From Bathymodiolus brooksi (taxonomy: Eukaryota > Mollusca > Bivalvia > Mytilida > Modiolidae): a stretch of DNA of 64,000 bases. The DNA is taken from positions 21,576,640 to 21,640,639 of the forward strand of contig OY804590.1 in NCBI GenBank assembly GCA_963680875.1, read 5' to 3'. This document shows positions 45,015 to 56,094 of the stretch, in pieces (the first letter of the stretch is position 1; each line of letters opens with the position of its first letter). Both the position numbers and the translations under genes were made by a program. The notes beneath the pieces were generated by a model that saw only the letters and a program-made list of their open reading frames with translations, made no database searches and was not told the DNA's origin.

Positions 45015-46875
45015 ACAAACTACAACAAAAAAACTGAATGGAAGGTAACAAAATAACATAAAACAAACTATTTAATATTTTGATACCTTTTATTGAAATA
45101 TCTGTAAAATAAAAGAAATATAAGCAGTTTCCCGAAAAAGCACTAAAGACAATTATACTTAAGCATTAAAAATAAAAAGCAAACATGGTTTTGAATAAAC
45201 ACATATAATTAATAGCTACAATAATGACACTATGTGATATACTTTAACTCACTTGATCGGGTTATGATCATTCTACCATATTTTGTCCGCGATTTCGTGC
45301 AGTACAAAAACCGGTAAAAAAACCACCGCCTAATATCCAAACAAACGCCAGGATTAATACAACATTCTTCATTATAACTTGATAGCATATATATATTCAT
45401 TAAAATAGTCTGTTAAATTTAAAACTCGACCTGGGAGAAATATGTATTCGGTTTTTATTTTCTGTCAACAGGCCGTCGATACATATACACGTACGCACCT
45501 GCAAAAATCAATAATTATATTCTGTTGTCTATACAAATGAAAGGGTTAGCAATTAACTTGTAAAAGAAATTGTTTTGTTAGTGAAAACAGTTGTTAGTAC
45601 ATGTACACTATACAGAAATAATTATAATTAAAGTTTAATGAAAAAAGAACTAAAAATTATAAGATAAAAACTAACTTTGTGGTATAACACAAAACAAACG
45701 ATTTTATATTTTGATACCTTTTCTTGAAATGTCTGTAAAAAAAAAAATATATACATATTAATGTACTGCAGCTAAAATATATAACTTACCCGTGTGCTAT
45801 ATATAGCTCTCGCGATCGATCAGTACACATGCAAACATGTACATGGCGTGATAATTATAACACCTGCGTGGTCAGGACAGAAGGAATTTTTATTTCAACA
45901 TTCATCATTTAATTCATGAAAATTAAACCGGCTGTTAAACTCGATCTTGGTGAAATGTGTAAATTACGTTTATTATTTTTTGTCAGCCGTGAATACTTGA
46001 TTGCATATATATATATATTCATTAATACAGACTCGATCTTTGGCGAAATATGTATTCCGTTTTCATTTGTTACGAATTCGTTTTTTTTTACTTCTGCCAA
46101 CGGTAAATACACCATTTCATTTTAAACATATTTTATTCAAAAATGCACTATAGCTGTCGATACATAACTAAATGCCACTGTAATGCTTGTAGATAGCTTT
46201 AAAGCATAATTTTATTTATTTATTTGTTTTGCTTATCTGTGATGCTTTTGAAATCTGTGCTTTGTCTTTAATTATAGTTACTTTTTAGGCTGCTTATTTT
46301 AATTTATTTACTTAGTGCTTGAAATTTTAAATTAATTAGTTTAAATTATTTTTTAATATAGATGTTTTAATTTTTGCTAGTATTTTTATGTACCTTGTAT
46401 GTATGCATGTATGTTGTTTTTGTTATATGTATAGTCGATTTTAAAAGCTCTGTAGAGCTTGTGTTTTTATGTATGTTGTGATATGTATCGACTCTAAATA
46501 AAACTTTATTTATTTATTTATTTATTTAATGAAAACAAACATCCAATTTTTCTCAACTCGATCGCGTATATATATACCTACCCATCCGTAAAAAATCGAT
46601 AAATGTACAAACATCTATATATATATATATATAAAGATTATCGATTAAATCCTGCCAAATAAAGTATGAAATTGAACTCCGAGGTAATAATTTACCGATA
46701 CAGGTTATAATCTCTCCATGCATGTATAAATCTCTCGATTTGAATCTAATCTCCATTATTGTGTATTAATCCCTCTATTTCACATGGAATCTCCGCTGAA
46801 AAGTGCGAATAATTAGCACTTCCTGATGGAGATTTATATACAGCCAAGGAAATTAGGATTTTGATGTCCCTAGTG
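45015..46875 (-). repeat. right inverted arm of the CACTA-like element
   Basis: Complement of 38759-40310. It contains one insertion not present in the left arm (about 46172-46523). Confidence 0.85.
46172..46523 (+). mobile_element. retroposed 3'-end fragment in right arm
   Basis: About 350 bp absent from the left arm, ending gactctaaataaaacttt then (attt)n. An AATAAA plus a tetramer tail is typical of a CR1/RTE-type 3' end. No coding part. Confidence 0.5.
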
Positions 46876-46943
46876 TGACTTGTCTGGAATCTAAAGTTGT
46901 AGTAAATAAAAGAGTGAAAATGAGATAATGGTCAAACAACCCT
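46876..46943 (-). repeat. repeat R, right copy, remainder
   Basis: tgacttgtctggaatctaaa, gttgtagtaaa, aaaatgagataatggtcaaa and caaccct continue the R copy exactly where 38758 left off, by comparison with the complement of 16052-16122. Confidence 0.85.
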
Positions 46944-47102
46944 GGAGTATCTGGAAAAAACTACAGAAGCAGAAAATGTTCTATTATTATGTATAACATA
47001 AATACATGGAATATCGAGAAACATAAACATCCTAAAAAATCATTTATGTATTCTATTTATTTTGTTATTTTATACAGATGGAAAACTACAATGATGTATA
47101 CA

Positions 47103-47353
47103 GGGTTATGGTGCATAATGCCACTTTCAACAATATTTCAGGTATATTGTGGCAGTCAGTATTACTGGTGGGGGAAACCGGAGTACCCAGAGAAAACTAC
47201 TGACCTGTCGCAAGTCACTGACAAACTTTATCACATAATGTTGTATTGAGTACACCTCGTCATGAACGAGATTAGAACTCGCAACTTTAGTGGTGATAGG
47301 CACTGATTGCACATGTAGTTGTAAATCCAACTACCATACGATCATGGCAGCCC
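47103..47353 (-). mobile_element. SINE family A in intron
   Basis: Near full length: ttatggtgcataatgccact, gggaaaccggagtacccaga, actgacctgtcgcaagtcac, attgagtacacctcgtcatg and gtaaatccaactaccatacg. Confidence 0.9.
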
Positions 47354-47789
47354 CACAAGGATATATACAGCATACTAAATAAACAGCAGCACCATATGTG
47401 TATGATATGCCCTTAAAATTCCAGAGACTCTAAAACAACACAGAATAAACGAGTCAAAAAGTACATAGACACTCAGACCACCATTAATTATATTCTGGTA
47501 TGGTCTGCTGAAAATCAGTCAAGACAATTTAACAACAGAATATTTTTCATCAGAAAAAAAAACAACTCTGGAAACACAAGCGTGAAATCTTCTAAAAAAT
47601 ACAGACCCTGAAACCAACATTCCTAATTATCTTATAAAGTATTAAAAAAATGTGTGATGGCAAAGTAGAGTTAATAGTGTGAGATCACAACATCTATATG
47701 TCAAACAGACGTCAGACAACAGGATACCATAATATGTCCTATCTAAAAACTTGGTACAATAATTGTACCATGTTAATATTTTTAATTAC

Positions 47790-47841
47790 CTTGATAAAGC
47801 TCCTGTTCTGTTGCTATTCTTTGAACAGATTCTTCCCAGTG
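47790..47841 (-). CDS. coiled-coil protein gene, 52-bp exon
   Basis: Short exon with acceptor attatttag and donor caag|gtaatt. It begins in phase 0 after exon 50225-50410 and ends with a single G completed by CA of exon 37157-37274. It encodes HWEESVQRIATEQELYQ, which carries the coiled-coil pattern across the junction without a break. Being very short, it rests on splice sites, phase and heptad continuity; the phase agreement on both sides makes chance unlikely. Confidence 0.8.
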
Positions 47842-47938
47842 CTAAATAATGGTAAAAATGTAAAATTTCAAATAAAGCATTGTTTAGCATGTATTTACTG
47901 AAAAACAAAATTAAAATTACTTATGTTGCAGGGTTGGA

Positions 47939-48120
47939 GTTATGGTGTTTAACGCTATTTTCAACAATATTTCAGTCATATTGTGGCAGTCAGTTTTATT
48001 GGTGGAAGAAACCGGAGTACACTGAGAAAACCTGAGTGGGATTCGAACTCACAATGTTAGTGGTGATAGGCACTGATTGTAAAGGTAGTATTAAATCCAA
48101 CTACCATACAATCACGGCCA
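47939..48120 (-). mobile_element. SINE family A with internal deletion
   Basis: ggtgtttaacgctattttca, ggtggaagaaaccggagtac, then a jump to gagtgggattcgaactcaca and gtattaaatccaactaccat. About 70 bp of the middle is missing. Confidence 0.85.
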
Positions 48121-48477
48121 TTAATGTTACATATGTTGTCTGAAATATATTGTACAGAATGTCTCTTATAAATTGTATAATGGTGAGGGGATCCTTTTAA
48201 TTGTTTAAAACCTGAGGTCTTGTTTTTTGTGACTGCCCTTAGCATGGACCATGAATACCCACAAGAATTTATTTCTTCTTATTTTTGAAAATAAGACAGA
48301 GGTTCAAATTGTGATTGGTTGAGATATTGCCCGTAGAATATGGTTACCATGGAAAGTTAAGCAGCAAATGCAATCCAATTTATATCTTAGATCACATGGA
48401 GTGTATACCACATTCAAGAAATTCTTATGCAGAATTTTTATAAAAAAATCTCTTAAAAACAAATTAACAGATGTACA

Positions 48478-48890
48478 TAGAATTTGAAGTATATGTTTTT
48501 ATGGTCTCCCCATAGTAACGATCAACGTAAATAAACTCTATTTTATAAGACTAGTGTCGTACGTAGAATTTGAAGTATATGGTCTCCCCATAGTAACAAT
48601 CAACATAAATAAACTCTATTTTATAAGACTAGTGTCGTATGTATAATTTGAAGTATATGGTCTCCCCATAGTATCAATCAACGTAAATAAACTCTATTTT
48701 ATAAGACTAGTGTCGTACGTAGAATTTGAAGTATATGGTCTCCCCATAGTATCAATCAACGTAAATAAACTCTATTTTATAAGACTAGTGTCGTATGTAT
48801 AATTTGAAGTATATGGTCTCCCCATAGTATCAATCAACGTAAATAAACTCTATTTTATAAGACTAGTGTCGTACATATGATAACTTGTGC
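48478..48890. repeat. 78-bp tandem array in intron
   Basis: Five copies, period exactly 78 (gtcgta anchors at 48556, 48634, 48712, 48790 and 48868). Unit words: gtcgtacgtagaatttgaag, tatatggtctccccatagta, tcaatcaacgtaaataaact and ctattttataagactagt. Copies alternate between tacgtagaa and tatgtataa, a hint of dimer-wise expansion. The first copy carries 8 extra bases (tttttatg). Confidence 0.95.
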
Positions 48891-50224
48891 CGCACAAAGA
48901 ATAAAATATGTGTATAAAATTGAAGATTACGACTCTGTATTCTTTATAACAACGCTGTTCTATTTATGTTAATGTTGACATTTTACTCACATGTGGAAAA
49001 TACTTGTAGATTGGGCTCACAAAACTAGTTTAACCCTGCCACTTTTTAGTGACTGTGCTAAGCCTAAAGAGGGTAAGAGGTCATCTGTATGTGTGTTGGG
49101 GTATTAATTTTGCCTTAGTTCTAATAATAAAACCCTAAATGCCTGCTTACTCGCAAGGGTTATAACGGGATGCCATTACACGTAATGGAGCAGCCGCCAA
49201 GATTTTTTGCGCTCGCTTACAGAGTTTCTGACGCCTGCATTTATCAATAATAAGACATAACCTTTCCTTTTGTCCATTATTATAACAAGTTTTTATCACC
49301 TACCAGTATTTTAGAATGTAATTCCCACAAAATAAAAATCCATGTTTACTTTCTCTGTGAACATTTTGAATTTCGTCATTTCCGGCCTCACTATTTGGAT
49401 GTCGATACCATATTTGGCGATTTGAGGCGTGAATGTTTACATCAGCGTGTAGTAAGAAATACCATATTTAGAAAAGCTCCACCTTCCGTAGTTTCCGGTT
49501 ATGGAAAACGATCGATAAATTTGAACAAGGTTGTTGCTACCTTTGAAAAGCATATATTTCTCAGCCAAACAGATTTAACAAGGACTGGGATCATCAGTAA
49601 TAGATATAATGAAATGTTTGAAGTGTAAATAGTGAGTTTTTATGTTTCAACTGCAACTTTTTTTTTTGTTCCATTGTGACGAATGGGACCGCGTTGTAGC
49701 TCTGCCGAGACACAAGTTTGTCACAGGAGCTACATTATTGCAGCTAATTTTGCCTCTGTGTTTCTACGATTTTCTTATTAGATTTTATAATTATTGTGAC
49801 AATGTGGTATCATTTTGTTTTTTATTTCATTAACAAAATATAATGTTAATACTGTAGAATATGGTTATCTTGAACTAATATATGGGGTATGTACCATTGA
49901 TTTAAATATCTATACCCCTCTAATGAGAACTGAAAATGTGAATTTTCAGATTGTCAAATATTTTGATGACCTGGCAAGGGTATATATTGTTCTTTATAAA
50001 AGACTTTTTTCTAATAAAACATAGATACATGTATATAATTAATGCACAAAAAACTTTCCAGTAATAATCTTCATCAGATATGCTCAAAGTCAGAAAATTG
50101 GAAAATTAAATAATTGATGTTGTTGTGGGCAAGAGAATCAAAGGTCAACAGAAGCTTTGATGAAAATAGTTAAATCCTGTTCCTATGGCGATTAATGCCC
50201 ATATTTATTTTGACAAATACATAC

Positions 50225-50410
50225 TTTTTCAAGTAAAATTTGTTTCTGTTCATTTTTAGTGAAATGTTCGTCTAAACTTTGTTGAAGAGATTTAATTTGG
50301 ACGTCTAACTCAGAAACAACGGTCATTTTAGCCAAACATCTCCTGACTGTTAAGTCACGCTGTAACTCTTGGATCAGTGTCTTCAGTTTCTCAGTGTAAG
50401 AATTCAATTC
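50225..50410 (-). CDS. coiled-coil protein gene, central coiled-coil exon
   Basis: 186 bp, exactly 62 codons, phase 0 at both ends. Acceptor cttttaacag, donor gaaaaa|gtatgt. It begins ELNSYTEKLKTLIQELQRDL and continues through VVSELDVQIKSLQQSLDEHF to KQILLEK, with Leu/Ile/Val at regular a/d positions. This is the clearest coiled coil in the gene and predicts self-association or binding to another coiled-coil protein. Which complex is unknown. Confidence 0.9.
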
Positions 50411-50509
50411 CTGTTAAAAGATAAGAAAAACAAATCACATATCTTGTAAACAAAATTTAATATTTTATATTAAATCCAGGAATAAAAAACGTAGATATCT
50501 AATTTAGTG

Positions 50510-53055
50510 TGCATGACACGTTTCTGGAGTAACCTGCTACAGGAACGCACGTTTCTGGAGTAACCTGCTACAGGAACGCACGTTTCTGGAGTAACCTGCT
50601 ACAGGAACGCACATTTCTGGAGTAACCTTCTACAGGAATGCACGTTTCTGGAGTAACCTTCTACAGGAATGCACGTTTCTGGAGTAACCTTTTACAGGAA
50701 CGCACGTTTCTGGAGTAACCTTTTACAGGAACGCACGTTTCTGGAGTAACCTTCTACAGGAATGCACGTTTCTGGAGTAACCTTCTACAGGAACGCACGT
50801 TTCTGGAGTAACCTACTACAGGAATGCACGTTTCTGGAGTAACCTTCTACAGGAGCGCACGTTTCTGGAGTAACCTTCTACAGGAACGCACGTTTCTGGA
50901 GTAACCTTCTACAGGAACGCACGTTTCTGGAGTAACCTTCTACAGGAACGCACGTTTCTGGAGTAACCTTCTACAGGAACGTGCATTCCTGGAGCAACCT
51001 TCTACAGGAACGCACATTTCTGGAGTAACCTTCTACAGGAACGCACGTTTCTGGAGCAACCCTCTACAGGAACGACGTTTCTGGAGCAACCTTCTACAGG
51101 AACGTACATTTCGGCAGCAACCTTCTACAGGCATGCAAGTTTCTGGAGTAACCTTCTACAGGAATGCACGTTTCTGGAGTAACCTTCTACAGGAACGCAC
51201 GTTTCTGGAGTAACCTTCTACAGGAATGCACGTTTCTGGAGTAACCTTCTACAGGAACGCACGTTTCTGGAGTACCCTTCTACAGGAATGCACGTTTCTG
51301 GAGTAACCTTCTACAGGAACGCACGTTTCTGGAGTAACCTTCTACAGGAACGCACGTTTCTGGAGTAACCTTCTACAGGAACGCACGTTTCTGGAGTAAC
51401 CTTCTACAGGAATGCACGTTTCTGGAGTAACCTTCTACAGGAACGTATGTTTCTGGAGTAACCTTCTACAGGAACGCACGTTTCTGGAGTAACCTACAGG
51501 AACGCACGTTTCTGGAGTAACCTTCTACAGGAATGCACGTTTCTGGAGTAACCTTCTACAGAAACGCACGTTTCTGGAGTAACCTTTTACAGGAATGCAC
51601 GTTTCTGGAGTAACCTTCTACAGGAACGCACGTTTCTGGAGTAACCTTCTACAGGAACGCACGTTTCTGGAGTAACCTTCTACAGGAACGTATGTTTCTG
51701 GAGTAACCTGCTACAGGAACGCACGTTTCTGGAGTAACCTGCTACAGGAATGCACGTTTCTGGAGTAACCTTCTACAGGAACGCACATTTCTGGAGTAAC
51801 CTTCTACAGGAACGCACGTTTCTGGAGTAACCTTCTACAGGAACGCACGTTTCTGGAGTAACCTTCTACAGGAAAGCACGTTCCTGGAGCAACCTTCTAC
51901 AGGAACGCACGTTTCTGGAGTAACCTGCTACAGGAATGCACGTTTCTGGAGCAACCTTCTACAGGAACGCACGTTTCTGGAGCAACCTTCTACAGGAACG
52001 CACGTTTCTGGAGCAACCTTCTACAGGAACGGACATTTCTGCAGCAACCTTCTACAGGAACGCAAGTTTCTGGAGTAACCTTCTACAGGAATGCACGTTT
52101 CTGGAGTAACCTTCTACAGGAATGCACGTTTCTGGAGTAACCTTCTACAGGAATGCACGTTTCTGGAGTAACTTTCTACAGGAACGCACGTTTCTGGAGT
52201 ACCCTTCTACAGGAACGCACGTTTCTGGAGTAACCTTCTACAGGAACGCACGTTTCTGGAGTAACCTTCTACAGGAACGCACGTTTCTGGAGTAACCTTC
52301 TACAGGAATGCACGTTTCTGGAGTAACCTTCTACAGGAACGCACGTTTCTGGAGTAACCTTCTACAGGAATGCACGTTTCTGGAGTAACCTTCTACAGGA
52401 ACGCACGTTTCTGGAGTAACCTACAGGAACGCACGTTTCTGGAGTAACCTTCTACAGGAACGCACGTTTCTGGAGTAACCTTCTACAGGAATGCACGTTT
52501 CTGGAGTAACCTTCTACAGGAACATACGTTTCTGGAGTAACCTTCTTCAGGAATGCACGTTTCTGGAGTAACCTTCTACAGGAACGCAATGACACGTTTC
52601 TGGAGTAACTTTCTACAGGAACGTATGTTTCTGGAGTAACCTTCTACAGGAATGCATGTTTCTGGAGTAACCTACAGGAACGCACGTTTCTGGAGTAACC
52701 TTCTACAGGAAAGCACGTTTCTGGAGTAACCTTCTACAGGAATGCACGTTTCTGGAGTAACCTTCTACAGGAACGTACGTTTCTGGAGTAACCTTCTACA
52801 GGAACATACGTTTCTGGAGTAACCTTCTACAGGAATGCACGTTTCTGGAGTAACCTTCTACAGGAACGCAATGACACGTTTCTGGAGTAACTTTCTACAG
52901 GAACTCACGTTTCTGGAGTAACCTTCTACAGGAACGTACGTTTCTGGAGTAACCTTCTACAGGAACGTACGTTTCTGGAGTAACCTTCTACAGGAACGTA
53001 CGTTTCTGGAGTAACCTTCTACAGGAACGTACGTTTCTGGAGTAACCTTCTACAG
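50510..53055. repeat. 31-bp tandem array in intron (2.5 kb)
   Basis: About 82 copies of a 31-bp unit (acgtttctggagtaaccttc, tacaggaacgc) with common variants gaatgc, gaacgt, ggagcaacc and a few 26-bp short copies (gtaacctacagg). A cgcaatgaca-type insertion occurs twice (about 52585 and 52868), suggesting block duplication of about 283 bp. Confidence 0.95.
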
Positions 53056-53182
53056 CCAACCCTGGAAAACGCTACCAGAATATAAGAGTGCATGTCCGTA
53101 ATTTGTTGAATAGAATTTCCAGCATGCACTGTCTGACACAGTAACACACATTCAAAAGGAAAAATCTTGTCAACAAGTCCAA

Positions 53183-53441
53183 GGGCCATCATAGTCGTGA
53201 TCGTATGGTAGTTGAATTTACAACTACCTGTGTAATCAGTGCCTATCACCACTTATGTTGTGAGTCTGAATCCCACTCATGGCAAGGTGTACTTGATACA
53301 ACTTCATGTGCTCAAGTTTGACAGTGACTTGCGACAGGTCGGTAGTTTTCATCTGGTACTCTGGTTTCCTCCACCAATAAAACTGACGGCCACGATATAC
53401 CTAAAATGTTGTTGAAAGTGGCGTTTTGCACCATAACCCTT
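53183..53441 (+). mobile_element. SINE family A in intron
   Basis: Near full length on the plus strand: gtcgtgatcgtatggtagtt, gttgtgagtctgaatcccac (B box with one change), gcgacaggtcggtagttttc, cctccaccaataaaactgac and ggcgttttgcaccataaccc. Confidence 0.9.
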
Positions 53442-53486
53442 AACCTTCAAAAAGTATAAAGCAGAAGTATTAACAGCAATATATCA

Positions 53487-53738
53487 TACAGTGAAACCTG
53501 TCTATACCAAACCTTTACAGAAACCTGTCTATACCAAACCTTTACAGAAACATGTCTATACCAAACCTTTACAAAAACCTGTCTATACCAAACCTTTACA
53601 GAAACCTGTCTATATCAAACCTTTACAGAAACCTGTATAAACTGAACTTTAAATGAAATGTTTGTTAACTTGACATGTATATACTGAACACCTGTCTATT
53701 GTGAACACGGAGGTTCTACTTAGACAGGTTTCACTGTA
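53487..53738. mobile_element. TIR MITE, 252 bp
   Basis: Perfect 18-bp inverted ends: tacagtgaaacctgtcta at 53487-53504 and its complement at 53721-53738. The outer TA could be a target duplication. Inside, cctgtctataccaaaccttt acag-type units of about 27 bp are repeated five to six times behind the left end. Confidence 0.85.
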
Positions 53739-53879
53739 CATGTATTTCTAAAAGTTGGAAATCTCAGTATGTTTTAATATGGAATACAACCTTCTAGGTT
53801 TTATAAATCTGAGAAGATTCTAAGATGAGTAGAATTAAAACAAGCAACCACTCTCTAATATATGGAAGAACTTTCAAGA

Positions 53880-54064
53880 GGTGGGGGCAAACCTGTATTA
53901 AGAGGTCACCTTTGAGACAAAGAAAAAGTGGTCTTATAAGACAGATGACCTCTTAAAAGAGGTTAAATTCATATGAAATGTTGCATGACAGGACAAGAAA
54001 AAGGTGACCTTTTAATACAGGTGACTGCTTAATAGAGGTGACCGTATGGACAGGTTTGACTGTA
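53880..54064. mobile_element. MITE-like repeat with caaacctg / caggtttg ends
   Basis: From gcaaacctgtattaagaggt to ggacaggtttgactgtata, with gtggtcttataagacagatg, aattcatatgaaatgttgca and ggtgaccttttaatacaggt inside. Related pieces lie at 57604-57680, 57912-58065 (inverted) and, more distantly, 55565-55745. The 32-bp array at 3.8-6.2 kb appears derived from its cttataagac part. Confidence 0.7.
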
Positions 54065-54175
54065 TATGTAGTGATATAGATTTGATTGATTAATGTTATT
54101 ACTCTACATCACAATTCTTATAGGCAAGTTCGTTTTTAAATATTTCAATTGCACAAAACTTAAATAAATATTTAC

Positions 54176-54332
54176 CCTGTGTGAGGTATTAAATTCAGCA
54201 CAATGCTCTGCAAAAACTCCTTTATTTTCAATCAGCTTATATTTAATAGAATTATAACCAGTCTGTCGTCTCTGGGGATACTGTATTGTATGAGATGGTG
54301 ATGTGTTTGATACAGTGGTTACTGGTTCAAAT
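54176..54332 (-). CDS. coiled-coil protein gene, internal exon
   Basis: 157 bp: one base completing a codon, then 52 codons, ending in phase 0. Acceptor ttgtatttcag, donor cagg|gtaaat. It encodes FEPVTTVSNTSPSHTIQYPQ, then YNSIKYKLIENKGVFAEHC and EFNTSHR. The first half is Ser/Thr/Pro-rich and likely unstructured; the second half turns helical and leads into the coiled coil of exon 50225-50410. No domain recognised. Confidence 0.85.
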
Positions 54333-54389
54333 CTGAAATACAACAAGATACAAGTTCAAAAGGTATATAATCTCTGGGGATTACAGTAT

Positions 54390-54536
54390 GAGAACATGAT
54401 GTATTTCATACAGTGGTGATTGAAAGCCTGGCCGTGGAGCATTGTGGATGTCCACTTAATGTGAAAGTCTACGACTTACGACGGACGGCAAGTGAAGGCA
54501 AAAGCTCACGTGGCCATTAGCCAGGTGAGCTAAAAA
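54390..54536 (+). repeat. dispersed repeat with (GGAC) and hairpin end
   Basis: gtggagcattgtggatgtcc, ttacgacggacggcaagtga, then a near-perfect hairpin agctcacgtggc...gccaggtgagct (54503-54531) and an A-rich end. Same terminal layout as 3577-3690, 19130-19200 and 57380-57442. Confidence 0.7.
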
Positions 54537-54764
54537 TATTGTGGTTTCAAAAGACAAAAAAAATTCCAAGACTTAGTAAAAGAATGGCACTGGTGTGGGC
54601 CATTGTGCAGAAGTTTAAAGTGTTACAGGGAAAACAATGATCAAATGGATAGGGGTGGAAGAATTTGCCTTGCAACAAGCCTCTGACAAACTCAAGATAC
54701 AGTACTAATTAAGGTGTTTCTGTTGAATATCACTCTGGCTGGTGATTTTTCAGTGTTGTCACAG

Positions 54765-55112
54765 TGTACCACTTTGAATGTTGGTGACACACCAGCACAT
54801 TACATCCTGTATATTGCATAGAAATACACTGAGAGGGTCATAAATGTAGGTGTCATGTCTGAAAACACTAACAATCTCAGTGGAAACATAGTGTTCCACT
54901 GTGATTCACTGATGTTAGACCACAGTGTTTTCTAACAAAAACACCTTTGTATCACTGTAAATGTTGGTGAAACACCATCAAATTACTTCCTGTATATTGT
55001 ATAGAAATACACTGAAAGGGTCGTAAATGTAGGCGTCACTAACAATCACAGTGGACAGTGTTCCACTGTGATTCACTGATGTCAGAGCACAGTGTTTTCT
55101 GACAAAACACTT
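54765..55112. repeat. two-copy repeat of about 175 bp in intron
   Basis: Copy 1 (54765-54945) and copy 2 (54952-55112) share aatgttggtgnnacaccanc, ttncntcctgtatattg, tagaaatacactga, gggtcntaaatgtagg, agtgttccactgtgattcac and cacagtgttttctnacaaaa. Confidence 0.85.
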
Positions 55113-55438
55113 GGTTAGTACTGTACTGCTCAAGAGAAGCTGCTGCAAGTTGTCTTTCAAGTGTAAGGAGAGTGGCATTCTCCATTCAAAGGAGCACTCA
55201 TTTACATCTTGTCCTATAGGGGTGTGGCACATTTTAATAGTACCAAACAACTCAAAAAAGTAAGACACTCCATTTTGAAAGGTTGTACCCTTCAGTTGAG
55301 AGCCTACATCATATTTCTATACCAAGGAATTCCTTCATTCTATCGTTGAAATTGACTATTTTGCAAAAATGGGTAAGAGGCTGAAATACTGTGGTCATTT
55401 AGATAATCTTGGCCCTTCACAGAAAAAATATACAATAC

Positions 55439-55534
55439 CTGGAAGTTGAGTTAGAAGATCCTGTCAGACTTATGGATGATGAGCTACTTATAACACTGGT
55501 TATCTTAGGTGGGAACAGTAACGGTTCTAGGCAT
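55439..55534 (-). CDS. coiled-coil protein gene, Ser-rich exon
   Basis: 96 bp: one base, 31 codons, two bases (AG) completed by the A of exon 54176-54332. Acceptor ttgtttcag, donor ccag|gtattg. It encodes CLEPLLFPPKITSVI then SSSSSISLTGSSNSTS, a short hydrophobic piece and a Ser-rich linker. Its leading A completes the codon begun by the AA at the end of the repeated exon unit (58237), giving Lys, so the array donor is in the right phase for this exon. Confidence 0.8.
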
Positions 55535-55564
55535 CTGAAACAAATGAAATGACATGTATAAATT

Positions 55565-55745
55565 AGTGAAACCTGCTTTAGTGATCACTTCTATTAAGCA
55601 ATAACTTGTATTAAGTGACCGTAATATTTATTTCACTTCACAAAGCATTTCATATCAATAAAACCTGTATTAAGTGACCTCCTGTCTTATGTGACCATAT
55701 TTCACTCTTCCCTTGGAAGGTCACATAAGACAGATTTGACTGTAA
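55565..55745. repeat. MITE-like repeat with aaacctg ends
   Basis: gtgaaacctgctttagtgat, attaagcaataacttgtatt, aagtgacctcctgtcttatg and acataagacagatttgactg. Related in design to 53880-54064. Confidence 0.5.
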
Positions 55746-56094
55746 GTCCTTCAATCTAAGCTGATGTTATGCTCCATAATAATCAAGGATGGAAATTAAA
55801 TACAGTCAATCCTGTATCAATAGGTAATCTTTAGGAAAAAGAACAAGTGTTCTTCCGTTTTGATGCGTTTTCTATGTAAGACAAGCCATAAAGACAGCTG
55901 CGGGTGACCTTGTCTTACATGGCATTGTCAGCCAATCAAATCGGCCGAGTATAATCAATGGAGTCCGCTTCTACGACTGCTGTAGTAATATAAATTGTCG
56001 TCTTAGTAGATCTAAAAAAGCTTCAAATATCAATTTTACCTGAATTTTAACTGATTTCCCCTAATAGATTTAATGCGGTTTTAAACAAGGGCAA

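Larger units (their letters stand above)
38759..46875. mobile_element. CACTA-like transposon, 8.1 kb, non-autonomous, with giant inverted arms
   Basis: Starts CACTAGGGACATCAAAATCC and ends with its complement (46856-46875). A 3-bp TGA duplication flanks it, and the left R copy shows the joined empty site. CACTA termini with a 3-bp duplication are the hallmark of the EnSpm/CACTA superfamily of cut-and-paste transposons. Arms are about 1.55 and 1.86 kb (38759-40310 and 45015-46875). The interior has no transposase frame; it holds a family B SINE (40715), a Harbinger remnant (43509), a SINE tail (42785) and two clusters of gtcggac motifs. It is therefore probably a deletion derivative mobilised in trans. 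Superfamily assignment rests on ends and duplication length only; Chapaev-type elements are an alternative. Confidence 0.75.

Noticed and set aside
49395..49628. 77-codon plus-strand frame (MDVDTIFGDLRREC...)
   Set aside because: Composition is protein-like, but it lies antisense in an intron, has no recognised motif, and no splice partner was found.
50510..53055. CRISPR-like regular array
   Set aside because: There are no unique spacers: the entire 31 bp repeats. The genome is eukaryotic. The same applies to the other arrays.
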